From Pseudomonadota bacterium (GTDB lineage: Bacteria; Pseudomonadota; Gammaproteobacteria; Burkholderiales; Gallionellaceae): a DNA stretch of 38,300 nt. Every line of letters begins with the position of its first letter. Position 1 is the first letter of the stretch. Positions 1 to 8,831 of this stretch are shown here, one piece after another. Location of the stretch: assembly GCA_021782995.1 (NCBI GenBank), contig JAJXUI010000028.1, positions 1 to 38,300 of the forward strand. Direction: 5' to 3'. The notes beneath the pieces were generated by a model. That model had not been told where the DNA came from and did not search any database. It saw only the letters and a list, made by a program, of their open reading frames with translations. The position numbers were made by a program, and so were the translations under genes.

Positions 1-157
1 TTCGACTTTGTGCGAGGTATTACTTTTATATTGAGTCAGCCTACTCAGCCTCGCGGCCTTTCAAACTGTGCACTCAACCCGCATACCCACACTAATCGAT
101 TGTTTTAGTTAACTTTTAAAGAGCCATCACGCTTTCGCGTTTGCCGCCGTAGCAGCG
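1..157 (-). other. rRNA operon leader (16S gene lies beyond the left edge)
   Basis: Read on the minus strand, this stretch follows two strong promoters and carries a boxB-like hairpin and a boxA element, the arrangement of an rRNA operon leader. After boxA comes a GTGTGGGT segment of the type seen in rRNA leaders and spacers. No 16S sequence itself is present, so the mature rRNA must start left of base 1. Assigning this as rRNA leader is an inference from promoter and antitermination architecture; no coding ORF covers it. Confidence 0.75.
116..140 (-). promoter_or_regulatory. boxB-boxA antitermination elements of the rRNA leader
   Basis: On the minus strand ACGC-GAAA-GCGT (140-129) can form a boxB-type hairpin with a GNRA-like loop. 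It is followed three bases later by GGCTCTTTAA (125-116), close to the bacterial boxA consensus GCTCTTTAA bound by NusB/NusE. The order boxB then boxA, downstream of tandem rrn-like promoters, supports an rRNA antitermination site. Confidence 0.7.
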
Positions 158-168
158 AAGAGGTGCGC

Positions 169-196
169 ATTATACAGATCGTTTTTTCCTCGTCAA
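169..196 (-). promoter_or_regulatory. rrn P2-type sigma70 promoter, firing left
   Basis: On the minus strand there is TTGACG at 196-191, a 16-base spacer and TATAAT at 174-169, then a GCGCAC discriminator. The -35 and -10 hexamers, spacer length and discriminator type match the promoter at 300-327. Upstream (197-235) is AT-rich. Tandem P1/P2 promoters about 120-130 bp apart are typical of rrn operons. Confidence 0.8.
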
Positions 197-299
197 CCTG
201 TTTTTGAAACATTTCTGAAATTATTTTAGGTGGCTTTATGTTTAATCATAGAACTTCCGCAAACTTCAGATTTCGTGCAGCACCTGCAGGAAGGCGCGC

Positions 300-327
300 A
301 TTATATAGAGCATAATTTTTTCGTCAA
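300..327 (-). promoter_or_regulatory. rrn P1-type sigma70 promoter, firing left
   Basis: On the minus strand there is TTGACG at 327-322, a 16-base spacer and TATAAT at 305-300, followed directly by a GCGCGCC discriminator. The DNA upstream of the -35 box (328-350) is AT-rich, as expected for an UP element. A strong core promoter with a GC-rich discriminator is the hallmark of rRNA promoters that respond to ppGpp. It lies 131 bp upstream of a second promoter of the same design. Confidence 0.8.
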
Positions 328-396
328 TATTGTTTCTGCAATTTTTTACAATGTTGCTGCGAGTAAAATACAGAACGCGCTTTTTTTCTTCACGGC

Positions 397-1425
397 ATGA
401 ATACTTTCAAACTTATACTCGGCATAGAATCTTCTTGCGATGAGACAGGCATCGCACTTTATGACAATGATCTGGGACTGCTTTGCCATACCCTGCATTC
501 TCAAGTTGCTTTACATGATGAATATGGTGGCGTCGTTCCCGAGCTGGCATCAAGAGATCATGTTCAATACATCTTGCCATTGATAATCAAAGCGCTACAA
601 CAAGCCGGAAAATCATTGCAGGAGATTGATGCCATAGCCTACACCCAGGGGCCAGGCCTTTCCGGTGCCTTGCTGGTTGGCGCCAGTGTCGGCAGCTCTT
701 TGGCCTATTCGCTGGGCATTCCGTCCATCGGCATACATCACCTTGAGGGACATTTGCTCTCCCCCTTGCTCTCCACACCTGCACCTGCATTTCCATTTGT
801 TGCGCTTCTGGTTTCCGGCGGACACACCCAGCTTATGCGGGTGGATGGCACAGGCAAGTACACATTGCTGGGTGAAACGCTGGATGACGCTGCAGGCGAG
901 GCCTTTGACAAAAGTGCTAAATTGCTTGGCCTGAGTTATCCCGGTGGCGCCGAGTTGTCTCGACTCGCCGAAGGAGGAAGACCCGGTCGATTCAGGTTTC
1001 CTCGCCCCATGCTGCACAGTGGAGACCTCGACTTCAGTTTCAGCGGCCTCAAAACTGCTGTACTTAACGCCTGCAATCAGAATTTGCTGAACGAAAGCGT
1101 TCGAGCAGATATAGCCAGCGAAGCGCAAGCAGCTATTGTGGAGGTCCTGACTACAAAAACAATCCTTGCCTTAAAACAGACCGGCTTGAATAGACTGGTC
1201 ATTGCTGGTGGGGTTGGTGCCAATCGTCTGTTACGTGCAACTCTGGATAATGCAGGAAAGCAATACGGCTTCAACGTTTTTTATCCAGACTTGCAGTTTT
1301 GTACGGATAACGGCGCCATGATTGCTTATGCCGGAGCGATGCGCTTGAAAATTCAGAAAGCTAATGAGCACTATCAGTTTAACGTCATGCCGCGCTGGGA
1401 CCTGCAGTCATTGAACATTGCCTGA
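397..1425 (+). CDS. tsaD: tRNA N6-adenosine threonylcarbamoyltransferase TsaD
   Basis: This enzyme transfers the threonylcarbamoyl group from TC-AMP to A37 of ANN-decoding tRNAs (t6A), working with TsaB and TsaE in the cytoplasm. The 342-residue protein opens with the family signature [11 protein letters not shown]. It carries the metal-binding HHLEGH motif near residue 113, the VSGGHT loop and a C-terminal [10 protein letters not shown] segment, so it is full length. The ATG at 397 is the first in frame and puts the signature at residue 8, but no clear Shine-Dalgarno precedes it. It lies back to back with the rRNA promoters on the other strand and ends 8 bp from the convergent plsY. No clear promoter of its own was found; a TAAAAT at 364-369 is a possible -10 box. 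Confidence 0.96.
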   Translation: MNTFKLILGIESSCDETGIALYDNDLGLLCHTLHSQVALHDEYGGVVPELASRDHVQYILPLIIKALQQAGKSLQEIDAIAYTQGPGLSGALLVGASVGSSLAYSLGIPSIGIHHLEGHLLSPLLSTPAPAFPFVALLVSGGHTQLMRVDGTGKYTLLGETLDDAAGEAFDKSAKLLGLSYPGGAELSRLAEGGRPGRFRFPRPMLHSGDLDFSFSGLKTAVLNACNQNLLNESVRADIASEAQAAIVEVLTTKTILALKQTGLNRLVIAGGVGANRLLRATLDNAGKQYGFNVFYPDLQFCTDNGAMIAYAGAMRLKIQKANEHYQFNVMPRWDLQSLNIA

Positions 1426-1433
1426 TGCATATG

Positions 1434-2027
1434 CTAGCTTTTCTTTTTACCGATCTTGCTTTCTTTCCCTGCAATAAGGTTCTGGATATTGCCTTTATGC
1501 CGCCAGATCAGCAACAGTGACAATACAACGGTTACCTGCACCATTTGCATCGGCATCCCCAGGTAATAGGCATATACAGGCGCAGCAATTGATGCAATGA
1601 GCGCCGACAATGACGAGTATCGACTAACCAGAGCCACCAGCAGCCATGTCAACAGGCTTCCGACTCCCAGCCAGATATTCAAAGCCAGCAATATGCCCAG
1701 TGCGGTCGCCACGCCCTTACCCCCTTTGAATTTGAGGAACACCGGAAACAGATGACCCAGAAATACTGCAATAGCAACCGCAGCGATCAACGTTGCATCG
1801 CCAGGCATAATTGACTTTACAGCGACAACTGCCACTGTGCCCTTTGCAGCATCTCCCAGCAGCGTCAATGCTGCCGCAGCTTTTCGCCCGCTACGCAGGA
1901 CATTGGTTGCACCTGGATTCTGAGAACCGTAAGTGCGCGGGTCTGGCAGCGAAAAAGCCTTACTCATCAGTATCGCAAATGAAATGGAGCCTAGCAGATA
2001 CGCTGCCAAAACAAATAATGGTGTCAT
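1434..2027 (-). CDS. plsY: acyl-phosphate:glycerol-3-phosphate acyltransferase PlsY
   Basis: PlsY is an inner-membrane enzyme that acylates glycerol-3-phosphate from acyl-phosphate, the first committed step of phospholipid synthesis. The 197-residue product is mostly hydrophobic with about five membrane segments. The family motifs are visible: GSISFA near residue 13, the GSQNPGATNVLR loop, the GHLFPVFLKFKGGKGVAT glycine/lysine loop, and a C-terminal WRHKGNI. It is convergent with tsaD and divergent from folB. A -10 box TAAAAT (2066-2061) followed by TCGCGC lies upstream on this strand, in a 14-bp string identical to the rpsP promoter region. Confidence 0.95.
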   Translation of the reverse strand: MTPLFVLAAYLLGSISFAILMSKAFSLPDPRTYGSQNPGATNVLRSGRKAAAALTLLGDAAKGTVAVVAVKSIMPGDATLIAAVAIAVFLGHLFPVFLKFKGGKGVATALGILLALNIWLGVGSLLTWLLVALVSRYSSLSALIASIAAPVYAYYLGMPMQMVQVTVVLSLLLIWRHKGNIQNLIAGKESKIGKKKS

Positions 2028-2091
2028 GACCTGAGATACACTTAAAATAGCAAAGCGCGAATTTTACGCGAATCAAGGATTTCTCACAGCA

Positions 2092-2448
2092 ATGGACACC
2101 ATCTTTCTGCGCGAATTGAAAATTGATACCCTGATCGGGGTATATGAATGGGAAAAGCAGGTGCCGCAAACACTGCAGATCGATCTGGATATTGCCTTAC
2201 CAAACAGCCTCGCCTGCTCGAGTGACAACATTTCAGACGCCCTCGATTATGCTGAAATTGTCCAGCACTTGAAGCAGGTACTAACCAGTCGACATTTCAA
2301 CCTGCTGGAGGCACTGGCCGAACATATCGCACAAATCCTGCTGAAAGACTTTAATGCGCCCTGGGTCAAAGTCAAAGTCGCCAAGCTTCAGGCCATACGC
2401 GACAGCAAAATGGTAGGCATTTGCATTGAACGGGGTCAGGTCAAATAG
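2092..2448 (+). CDS. folB: dihydroneopterin aldolase FolB
   Basis: FolB converts 7,8-dihydroneopterin to 6-hydroxymethyl-dihydropterin and glycolaldehyde in folate synthesis. The 118-residue length is normal for the family. Characteristic segments are IDTLIGVYEWE near the N-terminus (with the conserved catalytic-region Glu), the DYAEIV segment, and LLEALAEHIA. The start ATG at 2092 follows a CAAGGA at 2074-2079 that can serve as a ribosome site, though at long spacing. It is divergent from plsY (64 bp apart) and converges with xerD, whose end is 7 bp away. Confidence 0.93.
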   Translation: MDTIFLRELKIDTLIGVYEWEKQVPQTLQIDLDIALPNSLACSSDNISDALDYAEIVQHLKQVLTSRHFNLLEALAEHIAQILLKDFNAPWVKVKVAKLQAIRDSKMVGICIERGQVK

Positions 2449-2455
2449 CCTCACT

Positions 2456-3367
2456 CTATCCTCTTGGATGATGTTTCTGATGTAGGGATTTCAGTCTCTC
2501 CCTTGCAACATGCGTATAAATCTGTGTTGTTGAGATATCTGCATGCCCCAACAACAACTGTACAACTCTCAGATCTGCACCGTGATTCAGCAAATGGGTT
2601 GCAAAGGCATGCCGTAGTACGTGAGGCGATATATTCTTGTTTATATTATTCAATTTTGAATAATGCCGCACCAGGTACCAGAACATTTGCCGGGTTAGTC
2701 CCGCTCCTCGCTTCGTTACGAATAATTTGGAAGTGATTTGTCCAGATAGTATTTCAAGTCTGGCCCCTCCCAGATATTTGCCGAGCCAATCCAGCGCAAC
2801 CTCACCAACGGGAATCAGGCGTTCCTTACTCCCCTTCCCCATGACTCGCAGAACACCCTCGTTCAACCCGACTTGCGCCACCTCCAACCCCACCAGCTCA
2901 GATACGCGCAAACCACTTGCATACAGCAACTCCAGCATGGTGCGATCCCGAATGCCCAGTATGGTTGTAATATCAGGTGCATGCAACAACACTTCCACTT
3001 CTGCCTCTGTCAGGCTTTTGGGCAGCGTTCTCGGCAATTTTGGTGGACTTACCTGCAAGGACGGGTCTTTACTGATACTGCCTTGGCGATATTGAAACCG
3101 GTAAAATCGCTTAAGACTGGAAATCAAACGGGAAGATGTTGTGGCTTTTGCCTTTTGCGTGATGACAACATCCGCCAAAAATGCCTGCATGTCACCCTGA
3201 TCTGCCTCCAGTAAGTTTTTCTGCTGACTTTCGCGCAGCCAGTTAGCATACTTCTGCAAATCCCTGCGATAGCTATCCAGCGTGTTTCGCGACAGACCAT
3301 CTTCCAGCCATAGCGTATCGATGAACTCATCCAGTATCCAGGCATTTTCTTCTGCGCTCAAAATCAT
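2456..3367 (-). CDS. xerD: site-specific tyrosine recombinase XerD
   Basis: XerD acts with XerC at the chromosomal dif site to resolve chromosome dimers under FtsK control. The 303-residue protein has an N-terminal SAM-like core-binding domain (about 10-95) and a C-terminal catalytic domain. The catalytic set is complete: R153 (GLRVSEL), K178 (GKGSKER), H249-x-x-R252 (HVLRHAFATHLL), H275 and Y284. The N-terminal LWLEDGLS and C-terminal HHPRG agree with XerD rather than XerC, judged from memory of the E. coli proteins. The start overlaps the ogt stop by an ATGA, so the two are probably translationally coupled. Despite being a recombinase, it shows no sign of being part of a mobile element. Confidence 0.93.
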   Translation of the reverse strand: MILSAEENAWILDEFIDTLWLEDGLSRNTLDSYRRDLQKYANWLRESQQKNLLEADQGDMQAFLADVVITQKAKATTSSRLISSLKRFYRFQYRQGSISKDPSLQVSPPKLPRTLPKSLTEAEVEVLLHAPDITTILGIRDRTMLELLYASGLRVSELVGLEVAQVGLNEGVLRVMGKGSKERLIPVGEVALDWLGKYLGGARLEILSGQITSKLFVTKRGAGLTRQMFWYLVRHYSKLNNINKNISPHVLRHAFATHLLNHGADLRVVQLLLGHADISTTQIYTHVARERLKSLHQKHHPRG

Positions 3368-3846
3368 ATCAACGCTCCGGCAACTTCATGTTGCAACAGC
3401 CACTGTTTGATACTGATTGTATACCCTGAAGCATGATTGGCGAATCCACCTATGCCAGCTTTGCTGACTACACGATGACAAGGAATGATGATAGGGATCG
3501 GGTTTGCACCACAAGCCTGCCCCACAGCACGCGGCGCTGAATGCAGCACCTTGGCCAGATCGCCATATGTCCTGGTAGTTCCGCATGGAATTTCCTGCAT
3601 CAGCTTCCATACTGCCCGCTGAAACGGCGTACCATGCAATTCATATGAAATTGTGAACTGAAACCGTGGGTTTTCAAAATATGCTTCCAGTTGCATGCAT
3701 ATCTGTTTATTCCCCTCGCTCTTTGGCGGAACCGCTGCACTGTGTTTGTCCAGAAAATCGATTCTGACCAATATTTCGCCCTGGCTGACGATGCCGAGCA
3801 TCCCAAACGGGGATGCCAGCATGGCATTGTATTCAGTTATTTTCAT
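3364..3846 (-). CDS. ogt: methylated-DNA-protein cysteine methyltransferase (Ogt/Ada-C type)
   Basis: This suicide repair protein moves the alkyl group from O6-alkylguanine to its own cysteine. The 160-residue product has the acceptor motif IPCHRVV with Cys123, the FQRAVW segment and the helix-turn-helix region with TRTYGDLAKVLHSAPRAVGQACG. The ORF can be extended 25 codons upstream, but that extension runs through the rplS terminator hairpin. I therefore chose the ATG at 3846, which gives the usual family length. It lies downstream of the ribosomal operon terminator and overlaps xerD by 4 bp (ATGA). The specific name ogt rather than ada/mgt is a family-level choice. Confidence 0.88.
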   Translation of the reverse strand: MKITEYNAMLASPFGMLGIVSQGEILVRIDFLDKHSAAVPPKSEGNKQICMQLEAYFENPRFQFTISYELHGTPFQRAVWKLMQEIPCGTTRTYGDLAKVLHSAPRAVGQACGANPIPIIIPCHRVVSKAGIGGFANHASGYTISIKQWLLQHEVAGALI

Positions 3847-3864
3847 CAAGCCGCTTAAACACCC

Positions 3865-3894
3865 ATAATAAAAAAGGGAGCCGAAGCTCCCTTT
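3865..3894 (-). terminator. Rho-independent terminator of the rpsP-rplS operon
   Basis: On the minus strand, AAAGGGAGC-TTCG-GCTCCCTTT forms a 9-bp stem closed by a stable UUCG tetraloop. It is followed by an uninterrupted T-run (TTTTTTATT). It starts 24 bp after the rplS stop codon and ends 19 bp before the ogt start, separating the ribosomal operon from ogt-xerD. Confidence 0.95.
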
Positions 3895-3917
3895 GCATGT
3901 TGCCATACCTACTACAA

Positions 3918-4289
3918 TCAATCTTCCTTGCGTGTTGCCAGTTTTTCCTTGATACGCGCAGATTTTCCAGAACGCTCACGCAGATAGTAAAGCTTGGCAC
4001 GGCGTACATCGCCACGACGCTTGACCTCTATGCTGGCTATCATCGGAGAGTAAGTCTGGAATGTACGCTCTACACCTTCACCTGCCGATACTTTGCGAAC
4101 GATAAATGATGCATTCAGGCTTTTGGTCTTGCGCTTGGCAATCACCACGCCCTCAAATGCCTGAACGCGCTTGCGGTCGCCTTCAACAATATTCACGTTG
4201 ACGATAACAGTATCGCCAGGGGCGAATTCGGGGACGGTTTTGCCAAGACGCGCAATTTCTTCCTGTTCCAGTGTTTGAAGCAGATTCAT
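3918..4289 (-). CDS. rplS: 50S ribosomal protein L19
   Basis: L19 sits at the interface of the 30S and 50S subunits. The 123-residue product has the family's typical [13 protein letters not shown] beta strand, [13 protein letters not shown], and the C-terminal [16 protein letters not shown] segment. It is the last gene of the rpsP-rimM-trmD-rplS operon. Its ATG overlaps the trmD stop as ATGA, and a strong terminator follows. Confidence 0.97.
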   Translation of the reverse strand: MNLLQTLEQEEIARLGKTVPEFAPGDTVIVNVNIVEGDRKRVQAFEGVVIAKRKTKSLNASFIVRKVSAGEGVERTFQTYSPMIASIEVKRRGDVRRAKLYYLRERSGKSARIKEKLATRKED

Positions 4290-5062
4290 TTCTTTTCCTT
4301 TTCTTCTGTGGAAGCTTGTTCCTGCTGGTACTCCGCCAGTAGCCGAGCTTCCTGTTTAGTTAACTGGTGTTTAGCCAGCAAATCCGGGCGACGAAGCCAG
4401 GTACGACCCAAGGCCTGTTTCAATCGCCACTTCTCTATTTCAGCGTGATGTCCCGACAGCAATACTTTCGGTATGCCCACACCTTCATAAATCTCTGGTC
4501 TGGTGTAATGGGCGCAATCCAGCAGACCATGCACAAAGGAATCTTGCTGCGCAGATTCCGCATCTCCCAGCACGCCCGGCATTTGCCTGATCATGCTGTC
4601 CATCACCACCATTGCCGCGAGTTCACCACCGGACAGCACGTAATCACCGATGGACAGCTCTTCATCAACATCTTTCTCGATCAGGCGCTCATCCACACCC
4701 TCGTAACGGCTGGTTAGAAATATCAAGCCATCTGCGCTCGCCAGCAATTCCTGCACGACTTCATGCGTCAGCAGGCGGCCCTGAGGTGACAGATGTATTA
4801 CACGACTGACACCTACCCCTGCATCATGCTGCCTTTGCCTTGCTGCCCCTATTGCTTTGGCGAGCGGCATGGCGGACATCAGCATTCCCGGTCCACCTCC
4901 ATAAGGCCTGTCATCCACACTGCGATGACGATCGGTCGTGAAATCACGAGGATTCCACGCACACAGCGTGTAATTACCCTGTTCGCAAGCCCGGCCGGTT
5001 ATGCCGTATTCCGCCAATGCGCTTAACATCTGCGGGAATAACGTAATGACATCAAAGTGCAT
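4286..5062 (-). CDS. trmD: tRNA (guanine-N1)-methyltransferase TrmD
   Basis: TrmD methylates G37 at N1 in tRNAs with G36 next to it, using S-adenosylmethionine, and so prevents +1 frameshifting. The 258-residue protein begins [13 protein letters not shown]. It has the [12 protein letters not shown] segment and the SPOUT trefoil-knot region ([15 protein letters not shown]) that binds the cofactor. The C-terminal helical domain is complete. It follows rimM by 4 bp and overlaps rplS by 4 bp. Confidence 0.97.
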   Translation of the reverse strand: MHFDVITLFPQMLSALAEYGITGRACEQGNYTLCAWNPRDFTTDRHRSVDDRPYGGGPGMLMSAMPLAKAIGAARQRQHDAGVGVSRVIHLSPQGRLLTHEVVQELLASADGLIFLTSRYEGVDERLIEKDVDEELSIGDYVLSGGELAAMVVMDSMIRQMPGVLGDAESAQQDSFVHGLLDCAHYTRPEIYEGVGIPKVLLSGHHAEIEKWRLKQALGRTWLRRPDLLAKHQLTKQEARLLAEYQQEQASTEEKEKK

Positions 5063-5066
5063 ACGT

Positions 5067-5588
5067 CTAGTAATCCGCCTGCCAATCCACCCTGATCAGC
5101 TTTTCCTTCAGGCTCACCTGATGTATAACGTGCTTGAGGAACGGAATCATGACTTGTTGGCCGTCTTGCAGCACGACCAAGATGTCATTCGCGCCCATAT
5201 CCAGGAGATGATCCACTATGCCCAGTTTTTCATTTTGCAGATTCAATACCTGCATACCGATCAGATCGGACCAGTAATACTCGCCATCTGCCGTCTCGGG
5301 CAACCAGCTTCTCGGTACGGCAATCAGCATTCCGCGCAATTTTTCTGCGGTGGTCCTATCTTCCACGCCATCCAGTTTGGCTAACAGTACTTTATTGTGT
5401 GGCTTTGCTTCACGCAAATGGCATTCACGCCACCCATGCCCCTGCTTAGACAGAAACCAGCCTTTAAATTTTGAGAGCGCATCCAGATGTTCGGTAAAGG
5501 CCTGTATCTTTACCCAGCCCAGAATACCCTGTGCTGCAACAATCTTTCCCATGACCACCATGGGTTCTGCAGAATCAGGCTGCTGCAC
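5067..5588 (-). CDS. rimM: ribosome maturation factor RimM
   Basis: RimM helps assemble the head of the 30S subunit, binding S19 and 16S helices. The product has the N-terminal beta-barrel ([21 protein letters not shown]) and the C-terminal PRC-barrel domain with [11 protein letters not shown] and the terminal VDWQADY. The longest reading starts at a GTG (5588) that overlaps rpsP by 14 bp and gives 173 residues. An ATG at 5561, which is M10 of that reading, would start just after the rpsP stop. Neither has a strong Shine-Dalgarno, so the start is unsettled. The gene order is the standard rpsP-rimM-trmD-rplS. Confidence 0.94.
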   Translation of the reverse strand: MQQPDSAEPMVVMGKIVAAQGILGWVKIQAFTEHLDALSKFKGWFLSKQGHGWRECHLREAKPHNKVLLAKLDGVEDRTTAEKLRGMLIAVPRSWLPETADGEYYWSDLIGMQVLNLQNEKLGIVDHLLDMGANDILVVLQDGQQVMIPFLKHVIHQVSLKEKLIRVDWQADY

Positions 5589-5823
5589 CTGTGCGCTTTA
5601 CCAGCTTGGATACTGCATCGCTCAATTGTGCGCCCTTTTCTTGCCAGTGAGCGATACGCTCGAGCTGCAAACGCATTCCCTCTGTACCTTCTGGAGCAAC
5701 TGGATTGTAGAAGCCAACACGCTCAATGAAACGACCATCGCGGCGATTGCGCGAATCTGCAACAACTACATTGTAAAAAGGACGGTTTTTGGAACCGCCT
5801 CTGGATAAACGAATAATAACCAT
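5575..5823 (-). CDS. rpsP: 30S ribosomal protein S16
   Basis: S16 is an early-binding 30S protein. The 82-residue product starts [20 protein letters not shown] and contains [15 protein letters not shown], both diagnostic of the family. It is the first gene of the ribosomal operon, and a good promoter with a GC-rich discriminator lies about 48 bp upstream. Its end overlaps the longest rimM reading. Confidence 0.97.
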   Translation of the reverse strand: MVIIRLSRGGSKNRPFYNVVVADSRNRRDGRFIERVGFYNPVAPEGTEGMRLQLERIAHWQEKGAQLSDAVSKLVKRTGAAA

Positions 5824-5870
5824 AACTGTTAAAACCTATCTAGATTTTGATCTGGTGTCAAAGGGCGCGA

Positions 5871-5900
5871 ATTTTACGACAAATTTGCAGCTGATTGCAA
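5871..5900 (-). promoter_or_regulatory. promoter of the rpsP operon
   Basis: On the minus strand there is TTGCAA (5900-5895), an 18-base spacer and TAAAAT (5876-5871), followed by a TCGCGCCC discriminator. The -10 plus discriminator string (5865-5878) is identical over 14 bases to the plsY upstream region at 2055-2068. Another -35-like TTGACA lies downstream in the leader but has no convincing -10. Confidence 0.6.
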
Positions 5901-5990
5901 CAACAAATTGCCCATCAATAGGTTTAACCATTGAATTTATTTGTTTTTTATTGTTATACAGTCACACAATTCTATAACCTCATGATTAAA

Positions 5991-7121
5991 CTAATATTCG
6001 CGCTCAACTGCAAACAATCTACGATGCTCCTTGATCGCATATCGATCTGTCATCCCGGCCACATAATCTGACACTGCCAGGGGTTTGTTCTCTTCAGCCT
6101 GCAATTGAAATTGGGGGGGTAACAGACGCGGGTCTTCAATAAATGCATGGAATAATTCGCTGATAATGCGTCTTGCCTTATTGCTCATTCGCATGACTTT
6201 ATAATGCCTGTACAAGTTTTTATGCAGAAATTTTTTCAGTTCACGCTGCTGCGCTTCCATCTCATTGCTGAAACCCGCAAGCCTTGGCGCGATCCTTACT
6301 GCTTCCAGGGTCTCAATCTGCTGTTCAGCAATATTCATTTCAGTCTGCTCAATGAGATCCGTCACCAGCGTTCCAATCATGCTACGTACTGTTTCATGCA
6401 CTTGAATTCTCTCACTCAAGCCTGCATGCTGTTTTCGCACTTCCGCTAGATGAGAAGCAAATATACTTACCTCGGATAGCTGCTCGATAGTAATCAGGCC
6501 GGAGCGCAATCCATCATCAACATCATGATTATTATATGCAATTTCATCAGCCAGATTCGTTATTTGCGCTTCCAGCGATGGCCGCTTGTTGTTCAGGAAG
6601 CGCAAGCCGACCTCCCCCAGCTCTCTCGCCTTTTCCTGCGCACAATGTTTTAAAATTCCCTCGCGTGTCTCAAAACACAGGTTCAACCCCTTGAATGCCG
6701 CATATCGCTCCTCCAGCGCATCCACTACGCGCAATGATTGCAAGTTATGTTCGAACCCCCCATATTCGCGCATACAGTGGTTTAGCTCATCCTGGCCCGC
6801 ATGTCCAAACGGGGTATGTCCCAGATCATGTGCAAGCGCAACAGCCTCAGCCAGATCTTCATTCAGCTTTAGCCTCCGCGCAATTGAGCGCGCAATTTGC
6901 GCGACTTCGATGCTATGTGTCAGCCTGGTCCGGAACAGGTCTCCCTCATGATTCACAAATACCTGGGTTTTGTATTCGAGACGCCTGAATGCTGTCGAAT
7001 GGATGATGCGATCTCGATCTCTTTGAAATTCACTACGCGCAGAAGGAGCTGCTTCACGGATACGGCGTCCGGCCGAGCTCCTCTCCTGCACTGCATAAGT
7101 TGCCAAATCAATGCCGGTCAC
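5991..7121 (-). CDS. dgt: deoxyguanosinetriphosphate triphosphohydrolase-like protein
   Basis: This is a HD-domain dNTP triphosphohydrolase that removes tripolyphosphate from dGTP or related dNTPs. The 376-residue protein carries the N-terminal [17 protein letters not shown] signature and the HD metal residues: H69 (LTHSIEVAQ), H98-D99 ([11 protein letters not shown]) and a later Asp in [14 protein letters not shown]. It is the shorter dGTPase-like class rather than the 505-residue E. coli form, so substrate specificity is uncertain. The start is a GTG at 7121 that overlaps the aroKB end by 14 bp, implying translational coupling. Confidence 0.9.
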   Translation of the reverse strand: MTGIDLATYAVQERSSAGRRIREAAPSARSEFQRDRDRIIHSTAFRRLEYKTQVFVNHEGDLFRTRLTHSIEVAQIARSIARRLKLNEDLAEAVALAHDLGHTPFGHAGQDELNHCMREYGGFEHNLQSLRVVDALEERYAAFKGLNLCFETREGILKHCAQEKARELGEVGLRFLNNKRPSLEAQITNLADEIAYNNHDVDDGLRSGLITIEQLSEVSIFASHLAEVRKQHAGLSERIQVHETVRSMIGTLVTDLIEQTEMNIAEQQIETLEAVRIAPRLAGFSNEMEAQQRELKKFLHKNLYRHYKVMRMSNKARRIISELFHAFIEDPRLLPPQFQLQAEENKPLAVSDYVAGMTDRYAIKEHRRLFAVEREY

Positions 7122-8757
7122 TGCAGCTTTCCAGTGTCGCTTTTACCAGTTCTGCAGGCGTATCTCCATACATAACTGCATTTCCAATTTGCTTGAGCAG
7201 TACGAACCTGATTTTCCCGTCCTGCACCTTCTTGTCCAGCCCCATCAAGTCGAGATACCTCTCTATATCCATGGATGGGCCGCGTATCGGTAAACCGGCC
7301 CTCTCAAACAGCTTTCTTATTCTTACAAATTCCCCCTCATTCAGCCAGCCCAGCCTGCAAGATAAATCAGCCGCCATAATTGTACCCGCTGCTACTGCCT
7401 CACCATGCAGCCACGCTCCATATCCCAGACCGTTCTCTATTGCATGTCCAAATGTATGCCCAAGGTTTAACAGCGCACGCTCACCACTTTCACGCTCATC
7501 ATTGCCCACCACCTCTGACTTGTTCAGGCAACTTCTAGCAATTGCATACTGCAATGCTTCGTCGTTTCTTGCGATAAGCTTGTCGATATTACTTTCCAGC
7601 CATTCAAAAAAAGGATAATCCCTGATCAGACCATATTTGATTACTTCAGCAATTCCTGCACGCAACTCGTCATCCGGCAATGTATTGAGCGTTTCGATAT
7701 CTGCAAGTACCAGCTTAGGCTGATAAAATGCACCGATCATGTTTTTCCCCAGCGGATGATTGATTCCCGTTTTTCCGCCAACTGAAGAATCAACCTGCGA
7801 TAACAGAGTTGTCGGAATTTGTATGAACGGCACGCCGCGTAAATATGTTGCAGCTGCGTAGCCGGTGATATCTCCGATAACACCACCTCCAAGGGCTAAC
7901 AGCGTGGTTGTGCGTTCGCATCTGTTTTGAAGTAACGCATCATAAATAAGATTAAGCGTCTCTGAATTTTTATATTTTTCACCGTCAGGTAATATTACGG
8001 TTATCACTTTTACCATGGCATTTTCCAGGGCGCTCTGCAACCGCGCCAGATAGAGCGGTGCTATCGTGGTATTAGTGATAATTGCCACCCGCTTTTGTTT
8101 CAGGAACGGCAATATCAACTCCGACCTGTCTATCAAGCCGTTTCCAATTTGTATAGGGTAGCTCCGGTCAGCAAGACCGACATTTAATGTCTGCATGTCA
8201 TTTAATTGATGGGGTGAAATTTCCGACTCTCCCAGCTTTCTGATCAATGAAGAAAGCAGGACTTGTACACTCTGTTTCCCGGTATGAATTATCAAATCCG
8301 CCGTTTCAGTATACATCGGATTACGCTTATTAAATAAATCCTGCAATTTAGCTCGCGGATCCTCAGTTTGCAAAAGGGGGCGACTTTTGTCATGCCTGGT
8401 TCTCTGCCAAAGATCGTGAATATTGCTTTTGAGATAAACAACGGTACCATTTCGCCGCATTACCTGTCGATTTTCAGGGTCCATCACCGCACCGCCACCT
8501 GTAGCCAGCACAATATTCTGCAACATCATTAATTCATGTATGACTGCAGATTCACGCTGCCTGAATCCCGCCTCTCCCTCCACATCAAATATGTGCTGTA
8601 TTGTTACACCTGTACGCCTTTGTATTTCTTCATCACTATCAATAAAGGCTTTTCCCAGCTGTTTTGCAAGCAGCCTCCCTACAGTTGTTTTACCGGATCC
8701 CATCATGCCTATCAGGACAATATTTCCGGTACTTGATTTCTTTTCTTTACTTGTCAT
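7108..8757 (-). CDS. aroKB: fused shikimate kinase / 3-dehydroquinate synthase
   Basis: One 549-codon frame holds two enzymes of the shikimate pathway. Residues 1-175 are shikimate kinase: P-loop GMMGSGKTT at 17-25, the DSDEEIQ shikimate site at 40-46, the GGGA loop, and the LID Arg in KSRPLL. Residues 188-549 are 3-dehydroquinate synthase, with the NAD-binding [11 protein letters not shown], the [19 protein letters not shown] segment, and metal ligands in [12 protein letters not shown] and LHGEAVA. The two are joined by about 12 residues. Each half has the length of the stand-alone protein. No ribosome site precedes Met188 (8196), which favours a true fusion. The enzymes catalyse steps 5 (AroK) and 2 (AroB), so they are not consecutive. 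It follows the pilQ terminator and overlaps dgt. Confidence 0.93.
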   Translation of the reverse strand: MTSKEKKSSTGNIVLIGMMGSGKTTVGRLLAKQLGKAFIDSDEEIQRRTGVTIQHIFDVEGEAGFRQRESAVIHELMMLQNIVLATGGGAVMDPENRQVMRRNGTVVYLKSNIHDLWQRTRHDKSRPLLQTEDPRAKLQDLFNKRNPMYTETADLIIHTGKQSVQVLLSSLIRKLGESEISPHQLNDMQTLNVGLADRSYPIQIGNGLIDRSELILPFLKQKRVAIITNTTIAPLYLARLQSALENAMVKVITVILPDGEKYKNSETLNLIYDALLQNRCERTTTLLALGGGVIGDITGYAAATYLRGVPFIQIPTTLLSQVDSSVGGKTGINHPLGKNMIGAFYQPKLVLADIETLNTLPDDELRAGIAEVIKYGLIRDYPFFEWLESNIDKLIARNDEALQYAIARSCLNKSEVVGNDERESGERALLNLGHTFGHAIENGLGYGAWLHGEAVAAGTIMAADLSCRLGWLNEGEFVRIRKLFERAGLPIRGPSMDIERYLDLMGLDKKVQDGKIRFVLLKQIGNAVMYGDTPAELVKATLESCSDRH

Positions 8758-8790
8758 GCAGCTTCCAACTTTTTCTGTCTTTACAAATGG

Positions 8791-8816
8791 AAAAGCCCGG
8801 CATTGCCGGGCCTTTT
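8791..8816 (-). terminator. terminator between pilQ and aroKB
   Basis: GCCCGGC-ATT-GCCGGGC forms a strong stem flanked by AAAA and TTTT, so it can work in either direction. It lies just after the pilQ stop and 34 bp before the aroKB start, so pilus transcripts probably end or are attenuated here. Because the T-run on the minus strand is only four bases long, some read-through into aroKB is plausible. Confidence 0.75.
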
Positions 8817-8831
8817 CTTCAATATATCGAT

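Noticed and set aside
2456-3367. XerD gene as evidence for an integrative element
   Set aside because: The protein matches the chromosomal XerD throughout, is coupled to ogt, and has no attachment-site repeats or phage genes nearby.
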